From a bacterium (lineage in GTDB: Bacteria; Sumerlaeota; Sumerlaeia; MVZB01), in contig JAMCWS010000421.1 in the NCBI GenBank assembly GCA_023480605.1, positions 1 to 5,001 of the forward strand: DNA of 5,001 bases. The letters are read 5' to 3'. Under the pieces are notes generated by a model. That model ran no database searches. It saw only the letters and a program-made list of their open reading frames with translations, and was not told where the DNA came from. Every line of letters starts with the position of its first letter. The stretch's first letter is position 1. Below are positions 1-5,001 of the stretch, piece by piece. Position numbers and translations under genes: made by a program.

Positions 1-1088
1 GCCACGACCGACTTGGTTTTCGAGGGATTGGCTGGGTCGGGATACGTCAGCGCGACCGCCTGACCGTCGGCATCGGTGGCGCTCACCGTGCCGTTTGGGG
101 CGACCTCGATCGTCAGGCCGGCCTTGTATTCGAATTTCTCCTGCGTGAGCGAATAGGAATCATTCGCCGGGTCGGCCCGCTCGATGATCGAGTGGGGATC
201 GGCGCTCGTGGGAATGGGCAGGCTGAGGGGCGAAACGCCCAGGGCCCGGTCCTTCAGGCCGCCCGACCAGGTTTGCAAGGCCGCGTTGGCCCAGTCCGGG
301 TCGGTGCTGGTCAGCCAGCCGTCGCCGTCGGCGCGTTGCATGCTGACCTGGTCCGAGCCATTGTTGAAGCTGACGTAACCGTTGCTGACGCTCTGACCCG
401 ACTCGGGGTGGCGGCCGTGATAGACGTTGCCGGCCACGGTGACTCCCGCCAGGAAGTCCAGGCCCGAGTTGGATTGGAAGAAGGCGTCGCCGTTGGCGTG
501 CACGCGGCCGTTGATGCGCATGTAGGGGCCGGGGGCGATCTCCATCGTCGGATCGTAAAAGATGGCGAAGATGCACAGGGGGATGTAGGTGATTTCCAGG
601 TTCTGGCTGAGGGCGGCGCCGTGGTGTTCGAAGCGGTCGGCGCTGCCCCCCTGTTTTTTGGCCGTCACGTCGATGCGATAACGCAACCGATAAAGCGTCA
701 AACCGGCCCACTGGCCTTCGGTGATTGCCTCGTTGCCGTCGGCGACCTTGGTGATTTCGAATTGCGGAAACGTGAAGTTCTCGATTTCGGGCGGGGTGAT
801 GGCGGCCACTTCGCCAAAAAAGTCGGGGGTGCCCATGTTGATCAGGAACTGGATCTGCGAAAACGCCTTGTTGAGCGCCTCCTCGGCGGCGGCGAATTCG
901 TCCTTGGCGACTTCATAGCGGTTGCGGATGAGGGTCTGCTGCGTGCTGGCCAGCATGACTCCGCCGGCAATGCCCATCAGGATCACGCCGAATACCAGCA
1001 CGGCGAAAAGCGTCACGGCGCGCCGGCGGCGGACGGCGGCGCGCCGGCGGGGGCGGCGCGATGGAGGGCGAAATCGATCAGGTAACAT
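1..1088 (-). CDS. PilX-like type IV pilus/pseudopilin-type protein, large, C-terminus beyond window
   Basis: The reading frame is open from an ATG at 1088 to the left edge; 362 residues are visible and the end is missing. The start is supported by a GAGGA ribosome binding site 10 nt upstream. Residues 1-24 are extremely Arg-rich, followed by a single hydrophobic segment (about 24-47, VTLFAVLVFGVILMGIAGGV) and then a helix-like stretch (about 48-85), the layout of pilin-like proteins. The usual Gly before the hydrophobic stretch and the Glu at mature +5 are absent. A Glu-less hydrophobic N-terminus also occurs in GspK, and PilX-type proteins have a similar layout. Around residues 172-205 is a block reading IFAIFYDPTMEIAPGP then INGRVHANGD, followed by a Gly/Asn/Ser-rich region likely to be beta-structured and exposed. 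It lies 42 nt after the PilW-like gene, so is probably its operon partner. The PilX-like assignment rests on layout and position; the C-terminal function is unknown. Confidence 0.72.
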   Translation of the reverse strand, partial: MLPDRFRPPSRRPRRRAAVRRRRAVTLFAVLVFGVILMGIAGGVMLASTQQTLIRNRYEVAKDEFAAAEEALNKAFSQIQFLINMGTPDFFGEVAAITPPEIENFTFPQFEITKVADGNEAITEGQWAGLTLYRLRYRIDVTAKKQGGSADRFEHHGAALSQNLEITYIPLCIFAIFYDPTMEIAPGPYMRINGRVHANGDAFFQSNSGLDFLAGVTVAGNVYHGRHPESGQSVSNGYVSFNNGSDQVSMQRADGDGWLTSTDPDWANAALQTWSGGLKDRALGVSPLSLPIPTSADPHSIIERADPANDSYSLTQEKFEYKAGLTIEVAPNGTVSATDADGQAVALTYPDPANPSKTKSVV

Positions 1089-1098
1089 GGCGGTTTTT

Positions 1099-1103
1099 TC
1101 CTC
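1099..1103 (-). promoter_or_regulatory. Ribosome binding site of the PilX-like gene
   Basis: GAGGA on the minus strand, 10 nt before the ATG at 1088. It fixes the start of a gene whose Arg-rich N-terminus would otherwise be hard to place. Confidence 0.6.
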
Positions 1104-1130
1104 GTCAAGCTTTGCGGCGCCCGGTGCGGC

Positions 1131-1766
1131 TCAGTTGCGCGGCGCCACGGCGATGTTGACCTCCAGGCCCTGGATGCCGGGGCCGCTGTGGGCGTTGCTG
1201 CGCGCGATCAGGTCGGCGTTGTCGGTTTCCGGGTCGCCCGCGCGCAGTCGAACTTCCAGCGCGGTCGTCGCTCCCTGGTAGCTGAACGCCCCGGCGGCGT
1301 CGAGCGGAGTCAGCCAGCGGGCCAGCGCGATTTCGTCGCCCGCTGCGCCTGTGTCGGGGTCGAGCACCAGCGAGTTGTCCCACGGGGTCATCAGGTCGCC
1401 GTCGGTGGAAACCAGTTGGATTTCGCGCTTGCCGGCGGACTCGCCGGCGCGGCTGAAGACGACGGCATTGCCCTGAACGGCCGTGTTGCCGGCGGCGTCG
1501 AGCACCCGAAGGGGAGTGGTGGCCTGGCGGATTTCCTGGTTGATGAATTCCATCGCCGCCTTGCCTTCGCGCAGCGCCAGTTGCTGGTAATAAATCGCGC
1601 GGGCCATGCGCGTCGCCGTGGTGGTCAGCGACGCCAGGCCGATGGCGACCATCGCGCTGACGGCGCTGGCGATCATCATTTCGGTCAGCGTCAGTCCGCG
1701 ACGCCGGCAGCCGCGGCCGGTCATGCCGAGGCGGCGCGGCCCGAGATATTTTAAGGGATTCCACAT
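1131..1766 (-). CDS. PilW-like minor pilin / prepilin-type N-terminal methylation protein
   Basis: A 211-residue protein. Residues 18-24 form a basic leader ending RRRG, followed by LTLTEMMIASAVSAMVAIGL. This is a class III prepilin signal: predicted prepilin peptidase cleavage after Gly24, N-methylation of Leu25, and Glu29 at mature +5. The hydrophobic helix spans about 25-45 and leads into an amphipathic region (about 46-80, YYQQLALREGKAAMEFINQEIRQ) and then a beta-rich globular domain. The pattern 'EFINQEIRQAT' after the helix is typical of PilW/GspJ-type proteins. I chose the ATG at 1766. A TTG at 1790 in the same frame would add eight residues and sit only 3 nt after the preceding stop, but it has no clear binding site; a GGGAG lies 12 nt before the ATG. 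The gene follows the PilV-like gene by 27 nt and precedes the PilX-like gene by 42 nt. The protein likely sits in the inner membrane before assembly into a pilus or pseudopilus tip. It could equally be GspJ-like. Confidence 0.82.
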   Translation of the reverse strand: MWNPLKYLGPRRLGMTGRGCRRRGLTLTEMMIASAVSAMVAIGLASLTTTATRMARAIYYQQLALREGKAAMEFINQEIRQATTPLRVLDAAGNTAVQGNAVVFSRAGESAGKREIQLVSTDGDLMTPWDNSLVLDPDTGAAGDEIALARWLTPLDAAGAFSYQGATTALEVRLRAGDPETDNADLIARSNAHSGPGIQGLEVNIAVAPRN

Positions 1767-1793
1767 GGTCGGCTCACGCTCCCGCCGCAACGC

Positions 1794-2450
1794 TCAAAAA
1801 CCGAAATCTGCGCTGTTGCGGTAATTCGGCACCAGCGATTCGATCGTTTGGGAATATTCCTTGCCCATGTACTGCCAGTATGTGGTGATCCTGACCGTCT
1901 TGCCGTAGTTGATCATATACTTGGTACCCTTTTTGGGCGCGACGGACAGCGAGTCGACCAGATGCAGCGTGTTGGGCGTATTGTTGTCGATCGTGGCGTG
2001 CTGGCCCGCCCCCGCGCCGGCGACCAGGAAGACCGTGTCGCTGTTCCACTGGCCGGTGGTCCAAAGGATGTTGTTGTCGGTCAGGTTGCTGGCGCTGGCG
2101 TCGGTCAGTTCGCCGAAGCCGCTGAAACTGAACTCCACCTTGCAACGGATATCGAGCGCGTGATCGAGCCAGACGGGCGGCTCGGCGTCATAATCGATAT
2201 TGGGGTAGTGGTCGGCGTCGACGTTTTTAAAGTCGTCGATCGCCATGCGCTCGAAATAACTCTGGGCGATGTTTTTCGCGGCGATGGCGTTGCTGTTGAG
2301 GCGGGTGTAACGCGAAGCGAGCGTCAGGGTCGCCATCAGCGAGACCGCCATGATCAGCAGCAGCCCGATGGCGATGAGCACTTCGACCAGCGTGAATCCG
2401 GCCCTTCCCGACCGGCAAGCCCGCTGGGGGAGAAGGGGATTTTTTGCCAT
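1794..2450 (-). CDS. PilV-like minor pilin with inserted beta-rich module
   Basis: A 218-residue protein. The leader (residues 1-18) ends in Ala-Gly and is followed by FTLVEVLIAIGLLLIMAVSLMATL, a canonical class III prepilin signal with cleavage after Gly18 and Glu23 at mature +5. This predicts processing by a PilD-type peptidase and assembly into a type IV pilus or type II secretion pseudopilus. Residues 45-75 continue the N-terminal helix. Residues about 125-182 form a distinct module: W-containing strand, then FLVAGAGAGQHATIDNNT, then a strand and APKKGTKYMIN, which resembles a small beta module seen in other surface proteins. After it the chain returns to a pilin-like strand ending VRITTYWQYMGKEYSQTIESLV. 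The ATG at 2450 has GGAG 7 nt upstream. It is the first gene of the three-gene pilin block. It could alternatively be named GspI/GspH-like. Confidence 0.85.
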   Translation of the reverse strand: MAKNPLLPQRACRSGRAGFTLVEVLIAIGLLLIMAVSLMATLTLASRYTRLNSNAIAAKNIAQSYFERMAIDDFKNVDADHYPNIDYDAEPPVWLDHALDIRCKVEFSFSGFGELTDASASNLTDNNILWTTGQWNSDTVFLVAGAGAGQHATIDNNTPNTLHLVDSLSVAPKKGTKYMINYGKTVRITTYWQYMGKEYSQTIESLVPNYRNSADFGF

Positions 2451-2560
2451 AACAATACTCCAGCGGACGGTTTTGGGGACGTTTCCGCATCAATACCCCT
2501 ATCGGCGGCCGCCCGCCGGCGTATTAGAGTTGTTTCGTTTCTTTACGCCCGCCCCGGCGG
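2451..2560. other. Intergenic gap upstream of the pilin block, with a GC hairpin
   Basis: This 110-nt gap separates the dehydrogenase stop from the PilV-like start and is the likeliest place for a promoter of the pilin genes. A GC-only hairpin (stem CGGCGG/CCGCCG, loop of four, 2503-2518) sits in it. It overlaps the 10-bp palindrome GGCGGCCGCC (2504-2513). It has no U-tract after it on the minus-strand transcript, so an intrinsic terminator is not supported. An AT-rich patch at about 2521-2543 contains a TAATAC hexamer on the minus strand that could be a -10 element, but no good -35 partner is seen at 16-18 nt. Whether the pilin genes are transcribed separately from the dehydrogenase is undecided. 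Confidence 0.3.
2458..2461 (-). promoter_or_regulatory. Ribosome binding site of the PilV-like gene
   Basis: GGAG on the minus strand with 7 nt to the ATG at 2450, ideal spacing. It confirms that start over the alternatives. Confidence 0.7.
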
Positions 2561-3565
2561 CTACGGCGCGATGACAACCTTGATTGTTTCGGTTTTGTGG
2601 TCGCGGCACAGGGCCAGCGCCTGACCGATATCGGCGAGTGGAAAGACGTGGGAAATCAGCGCCCGCCCCGGGATTGTTCCCTGGGCGAGCAGATTCAGGA
2701 CGCGGGGCAGGTAAACGGCCGGACTGGCGAAGCTGGCGCGCAGTTGCAGCTTGCGGAAATGAAAATCGTTGGCGTCGAACGCGATCGTCGCCTCGCCCAC
2801 TCCGGTGCCGATGTAGGTCAGCCGCCCGTCATAAGCCAGCAGCGCCAGGGCCGGCGGGATGAAGGGGACGGGGGCGGTCATCAGCACGTGATCGAAGGCG
2901 CGGCGCAGTTGCGGGAGTTGGTCAAGCGGCGTGTCGGTGGCCAGGATCTCGGCGCCCAGCGTCCGGGCCGCGGCCAGGCGGTTATCGTGACCGGCGCGCC
3001 CCACGCAGACCAGCCGCGAGGCCCCGCTGAAACGGGCCAGCGAGACGGCCATGAGACCGATCGGCCCCGGGCCGACGACGCAAACGCGCTCGCCCAGCGC
3101 GATGCCGGCTGTTTTGACCATGTCGTAGGCAACGCCGGCCGGTTCGGCAAGGCTGGCGACCTGCGGATCGAGGCCGCGGTAGGGCACGGCGGCCGCCGCC
3201 GGCGCCAGCATGAAATCGCTGAATCCCATGGCCGGCTGCTTCCAGAAATTCGGCGCCTTGTTGCATAAATCGACCCGGCCGTTGCGGCACAGGGCGCAGC
3301 GGCCGCAAAAGCTGGCCGACTCGAGCACGACCGCCTGGCCTGCTTCGAGTCCTTCCACGCCGGGCCCGAGTTTTTCGATCCGGCCGGCGATCTCGTGGCC
3401 GAAGGCCTTCCAGTCCGGCGCCGTCTGGGCGGTGAACAGGTCGCTGCCGCAAATGCCGCACGCCTTCACCCGCAGCAGGATCTGGCCCGGCGGCGGATCG
3501 GCCGGCAGTTCCACCTGGCGCAATTCACAACGCCAGGGAGCCTTGATGTAAGCACTGGTGGCCAT
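2561..3565 (-). CDS. Zinc-dependent medium-chain alcohol/polyol dehydrogenase
   Basis: A complete 334-residue protein, the usual length of the MDR zinc dehydrogenase family. The N-terminal GroES-like domain carries ACGICGSD (catalytic zinc Cys39), GHE (His57, Glu58) and the structural zinc cysteines 87, 90, 93 and 101 in C-x2-C-x2-C-x7-C spacing. EPAGVAYD at 141-148 supplies the conserved Glu near the catalytic zinc. The Rossmann domain starts with VVGPGPIG (163-170). At the end of the second strand, where NAD-preferring relatives carry Asp, the sequence reads VCVGRAG (Gly189-Arg190), which may indicate NADP use (inference). The substrate cannot be read from sequence; sorbitol-, threonine- or other sec-alcohol dehydrogenases are all possible. 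The ATG at 3565 has GGAG 9 nt upstream and is preferred over the in-frame TTG at 3586, which adds seven residues and has no binding site. It lies downstream of the hexamer repeat and 110 nt before the pilin block. No functional link to pili is evident. Confidence 0.93.
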   Translation of the reverse strand: MATSAYIKAPWRCELRQVELPADPPPGQILLRVKACGICGSDLFTAQTAPDWKAFGHEIAGRIEKLGPGVEGLEAGQAVVLESASFCGRCALCRNGRVDLCNKAPNFWKQPAMGFSDFMLAPAAAAVPYRGLDPQVASLAEPAGVAYDMVKTAGIALGERVCVVGPGPIGLMAVSLARFSGASRLVCVGRAGHDNRLAAARTLGAEILATDTPLDQLPQLRRAFDHVLMTAPVPFIPPALALLAYDGRLTYIGTGVGEATIAFDANDFHFRKLQLRASFASPAVYLPRVLNLLAQGTIPGRALISHVFPLADIGQALALCRDHKTETIKVVIAP

Positions 3566-3574
3566 GACGATTTT

Positions 3575-3578
3575 CTCC
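3575..3578 (-). promoter_or_regulatory. Ribosome binding site of the dehydrogenase
   Basis: GGAG on the minus strand, 9 nt before the ATG at 3565. It decides against the upstream TTG at 3586. Confidence 0.65.
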
Positions 3579-3590
3579 GCGACCAATATT

Positions 3591-3703
3591 TTTCGTTATC
3601 GTTATCGCAATCGTAAACGCAATCGTAATCGTGAACGTAGTCGTAATCGTTAATAATCAGGATACATTCGCCTACGATAACGATCACGATAACGATAACG
3701 AAA
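3591..3703. repeat. Inverted repeat enclosing hexamer arrays (long imperfect hairpin)
   Basis: The left arm TTTCGTTATCGTTATCG (3591-3607) is the exact reverse complement of 3687-3703, giving a perfect 17-bp stem around 79 nt. Inside, pairing continues imperfectly: ATCGT at 3610-3614 pairs with ACGAT at 3680-3684, then weaker matches follow, so each arm may reach about 30 nt. The structure fills most of the gap between the glycosyltransferase stop (3722) and the dehydrogenase start (3565). Neither strand shows a U-run directly after the stem as a classical terminator would. It could still act as an RNA stability hairpin or a factor-dependent terminator, or be a dispersed repeat. Confidence 0.85.
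3594..3653 (+). repeat. Degenerate hexamer tandem array, CGTNAT type, ten units
   Basis: Ten in-phase 6-bp units fill these 60 bases without interruption. Every unit begins with CG; the third base is T or C, and the last three vary around NAT. Examples are CGTTAT, CGCAAT and CGTAAT. The strict 6-nt period and invariant CG against variable remaining bases indicate an old, diversified array rather than a fresh slippage product. Composition is clearly more AT-rich than the flanking genes. It translates into dipeptide-repeat nonsense in several frames, so short open frames across it should not be called genes. Confidence 0.85.
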
Positions 3704-3704
3704 T
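3669..3704 (-). repeat. Inverted hexamer array, CGATAA type, six units
   Basis: Six in-phase units on the plus strand: CGCCTA, then CGATAA-like units, ending CGAAAT. CGATAA is the reverse complement of TTATCG, a rotation of the CGTTAT unit of the left array, so this is the same repeat family in opposite orientation. About 15 nt of non-periodic sequence (3654-3668) separates the two arrays and would lie in the loop of the hairpin. Confidence 0.8.
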
Positions 3705-3721
3705 AGATTGGACAGGCATTT

Positions 3722-5001
3722 CTATTGATCGGCGCGCGACTCGGAATCGCGGGATGCAATCCGCGCGCGGCAGTCGCCGATGGCCTCCAGAATCGAATCG
3801 GCCATGTGGCGCAGAGTGTGGGCGGCGTGGATCCTGGCCCGGCCCGCTTCGCCCAGACGCCGCGCGAGGGCGCGATCCTTCATCAAACCCGCCAGTGCCG
3901 CGGCCAGTTCCTCCGGATGAGCCTGCTCGATCAGCAGGCCGCCCCCGGTGGCCGACACCCATTCGGGCAGGCAACCGGTGCGCGGCAACACGACCGGCAC
4001 GCCGGCGGCGAGCGCCTCGGGCACGTAGAGGCCGATCGGTTCGGGGTAGATCGCCGGCACGGTGAACGCGTCGAGCGCCTTGAGGAATCCGGGGCGGTCG
4101 GCCGGGCCGAGTTCGCCGACGTATTCGAAGTTGTCGGCCAGCCCCCAGGCGCGGATGCGGCGCCGGATGTCGGCCAGGTAACGGCGGTCGCCCGGCGCGA
4201 CGTGACCGGCGGCGCGCACGCGGCAAGCGGCGGTCTCGGGGCGTGATCTCAGAATACGCAGCGCCTCGGCCAGCACGTGCAATCCGTTGAGTGGGCAGAT
4301 CTGCGAACGATAGCCGATCGTGAAAAGGCCGGATCGCGGCGCCGCCTCGCCCGCGTAGGCCTCTACGTCGATGCCGGCGGTCATGAGCCGAACCTTGCCC
4401 GGCGGGAGCGCCAGGTAATCGGTCATGAACGCCGCGTAATACCGGTTGGCGGCCATGAAGCCGTCGATGTCGCGCGCGCAACCGCGCAGGATCTCGAGGG
4501 TGCGGGTGCGGTGGGGCTCGGGAAACTGGTCGATGAAGGCGTCTTCACCCGACAGCAGGCATAAGACCGGAGCGCCCAGGCTGTCGCGCAACGGGGCGGC
4601 CAGTCCGGCCAGCAGGCTGGTCGGCAGGATGACGGCGTCGGGGCGGGGCTGGCCGCGGTGCCACTCCAGCAGGGCCTCCAGTTCCTTGCGTTGGTTGCCG
4701 GCTTCACCCTTCATCACCGATACGGTCAGGTCGGCCAGGTCGCTGGCCTGCGTTAGGTGGCCGAAACGCGAGACGAAATCGATCAGCGCGGGATGGTCGA
4801 ACAGCTTGTCGACGAAGCGCGGCGTGTGACGGAAGAGTTTGAATTTTTGTTGAAGGTAAACGTTGATGCCGCCGTAAAACAAGCGGCGGTCGCCGTAAAA
4901 CAAGCGGCGGTCGCCGGGGGATGGGCGGCCGATCGCCTCGCCCATATGGACGGGCAGCGGCGTATACATCGGGACGAACACCACCTCGTGGCCGCGGCAC
5001 T
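3722..5001 (-). CDS. Family 4 (GT-B) glycosyltransferase, N-terminus beyond window
   Basis: The frame is open from the right edge to a TAG at 3722-3724, with about 425 residues visible. A GTG at 4984 could be mistaken for the start. The codons before it read C-R-G-H-E, and RGHEVVFVPMYTP is the classic end of helix 1 and strand 2 of a GT-B N-terminal domain, so roughly 30 residues are probably missing. Numbering from that GTG, the acceptor domain covers about 1-215, with the block FYGGINVYLQQKFKLFRHTP at 36-55. The donor domain begins at FTIGYRSQICPLNGLHVLAEAL (221-242). The EX7E motif EPIGLYVPE (Glu315, Glu323), followed by ALAAGVPVVLP, marks nucleotide-sugar binding in retaining GT4 enzymes. 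It is expected in the cytoplasm, transferring a sugar in cell-surface glycan or glycolipid synthesis; donor and acceptor are unknown. A perfect 21-bp tandem duplication lies at 4871-4912. The next gene starts 156 nt downstream across the hexamer repeats. Confidence 0.9.
   Translation of the reverse strand, partial: CRGHEVVFVPMYTPLPVHMGEAIGRPSPGDRRLFYGDRRLFYGGINVYLQQKFKLFRHTPRFVDKLFDHPALIDFVSRFGHLTQASDLADLTVSVMKGEAGNQRKELEALLEWHRGQPRPDAVILPTSLLAGLAAPLRDSLGAPVLCLLSGEDAFIDQFPEPHRTRTLEILRGCARDIDGFMAANRYYAAFMTDYLALPPGKVRLMTAGIDVEAYAGEAAPRSGLFTIGYRSQICPLNGLHVLAEALRILRSRPETAACRVRAAGHVAPGDRRYLADIRRRIRAWGLADNFEYVGELGPADRPGFLKALDAFTVPAIYPEPIGLYVPEALAAGVPVVLPRTGCLPEWVSATGGGLLIEQAHPEELAAALAGLMKDRALARRLGEAGRARIHAAHTLRHMADSILEAIGDCRARIASRDSESRADQ
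4871..4912. repeat. Perfect 21-bp tandem duplication within the glycosyltransferase gene
   Basis: 4871-4891 and 4892-4912 are identical 21-nt units. They are a multiple of three long, so the frame is kept and the protein carries the seven-residue repeat GDRRLFY twice (GDRRLFYGDRRLFYGG). It lies in the N-terminal domain just before the GGINVYLQQKF block, probably in a loop. Complete identity between copies suggests a recent slippage or duplication event, or an assembly error. Confidence 0.92.

Noticed and set aside
192..1085. Long plus-strand open frame opposite the PilX-like gene
   Set aside because: It is antisense to a frame with a binding site, membrane segment and plausible protein composition; its own product is Gly/Val/Ala-rich with no recognisable motif.
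1848..2624. Plus-strand open frame across the PilV-like gene and the gap
   Set aside because: Antisense shadow of a clear prepilin gene; no recognisable domain, and it crosses a gene boundary.
2597..3268. Plus-strand open frame inside the dehydrogenase
   Set aside because: Antisense to a complete zinc dehydrogenase with all metal ligands; low-complexity composition typical of GC-rich shadows.
3591..3703. Intrinsic terminator for the glycosyltransferase
   Set aside because: The stem is AU-rich with a very long loop and no U-run follows it on the minus-strand transcript; a termination role is not shown.
3594..3704. CRISPR array or replication-origin iterons
   Set aside because: Units are 6 bp and contiguous with no spacers, and are far shorter than typical iterons; no cas, repA or dnaA gene is nearby.
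3566..3721. Sigma-70 promoter for the dehydrogenase inside the repeat region
   Set aside because: Several AT-rich hexamers could pass as -10 boxes, but none has a convincing -35 at proper distance, and periodic AT-rich repeats produce such matches by chance.
3466..3759. Minus-strand open frame with alternating V-I and Y-D residues
   Set aside because: The dipeptide pattern is simply translation of the hexamer arrays, and the rest is out of frame with the dehydrogenase.
3631..4065. Plus-strand open frame beginning in the hexamer array
   Set aside because: Starts in repeat DNA (N-D dipeptides) and then runs antisense to the glycosyltransferase.

Overview
The window is GC-rich bacterial DNA in which all five supportable genes lie on the minus strand and follow one another closely. 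Reading in the direction of transcription (right to left) they are: a family-4 glycosyltransferase whose N-terminus lies beyond the right edge (3722-5001); a complete zinc-dependent medium-chain alcohol/polyol dehydrogenase (2561-3565); and three type IV pilin-like genes, PilV-like (1794-2450), PilW-like (1131-1766) and a large PilX-like protein that runs off the left edge (1-1088). The long plus-strand open frames are antisense shadows of these genes, as is common in GC-rich DNA.

The three pilin-like genes have intergenic gaps of 27 and 42 nt and look like one operon. Two carry a canonical class III prepilin signal (Gly | hydrophobic, Glu at +5). The third has a hydrophobic N-terminus without that Glu. 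They probably form minor pilins or pseudopilins of a type IV pilus or type II secretion-like machine in a diderm bacterium. The order V-W-X resembles the minor pilin block of proteobacterial pil/fim operons, but no FimU-, PilE- or PilY1-like gene is visible here; such genes could lie to the left of the window. The PilV-like protein carries an inserted beta-rich module, and the PilX-like protein a large extra region with an 'EIAPGP...NGRVHANGD' block.

The most unusual non-coding structure is the 156-nt gap between the glycosyltransferase and the dehydrogenase. It is filled by degenerate hexamer arrays (CGTNAT type on the left, CGATAA type on the right) arranged as an inverted repeat with a perfect 17-bp terminal stem. 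It is AT-richer than the surrounding DNA and resembles a dispersed intergenic repeat rather than a simple terminator. The glycosyltransferase also contains a perfect in-frame 21-bp tandem duplication.

The organism cannot be identified with confidence. The GC content, the pilin set and the large PilX-like protein would fit a delta-proteobacterium-like lineage or a Planctomycetes/Verrucomicrobia-type lineage. No RNA genes, CRISPR arrays, transposases or phage genes were seen.
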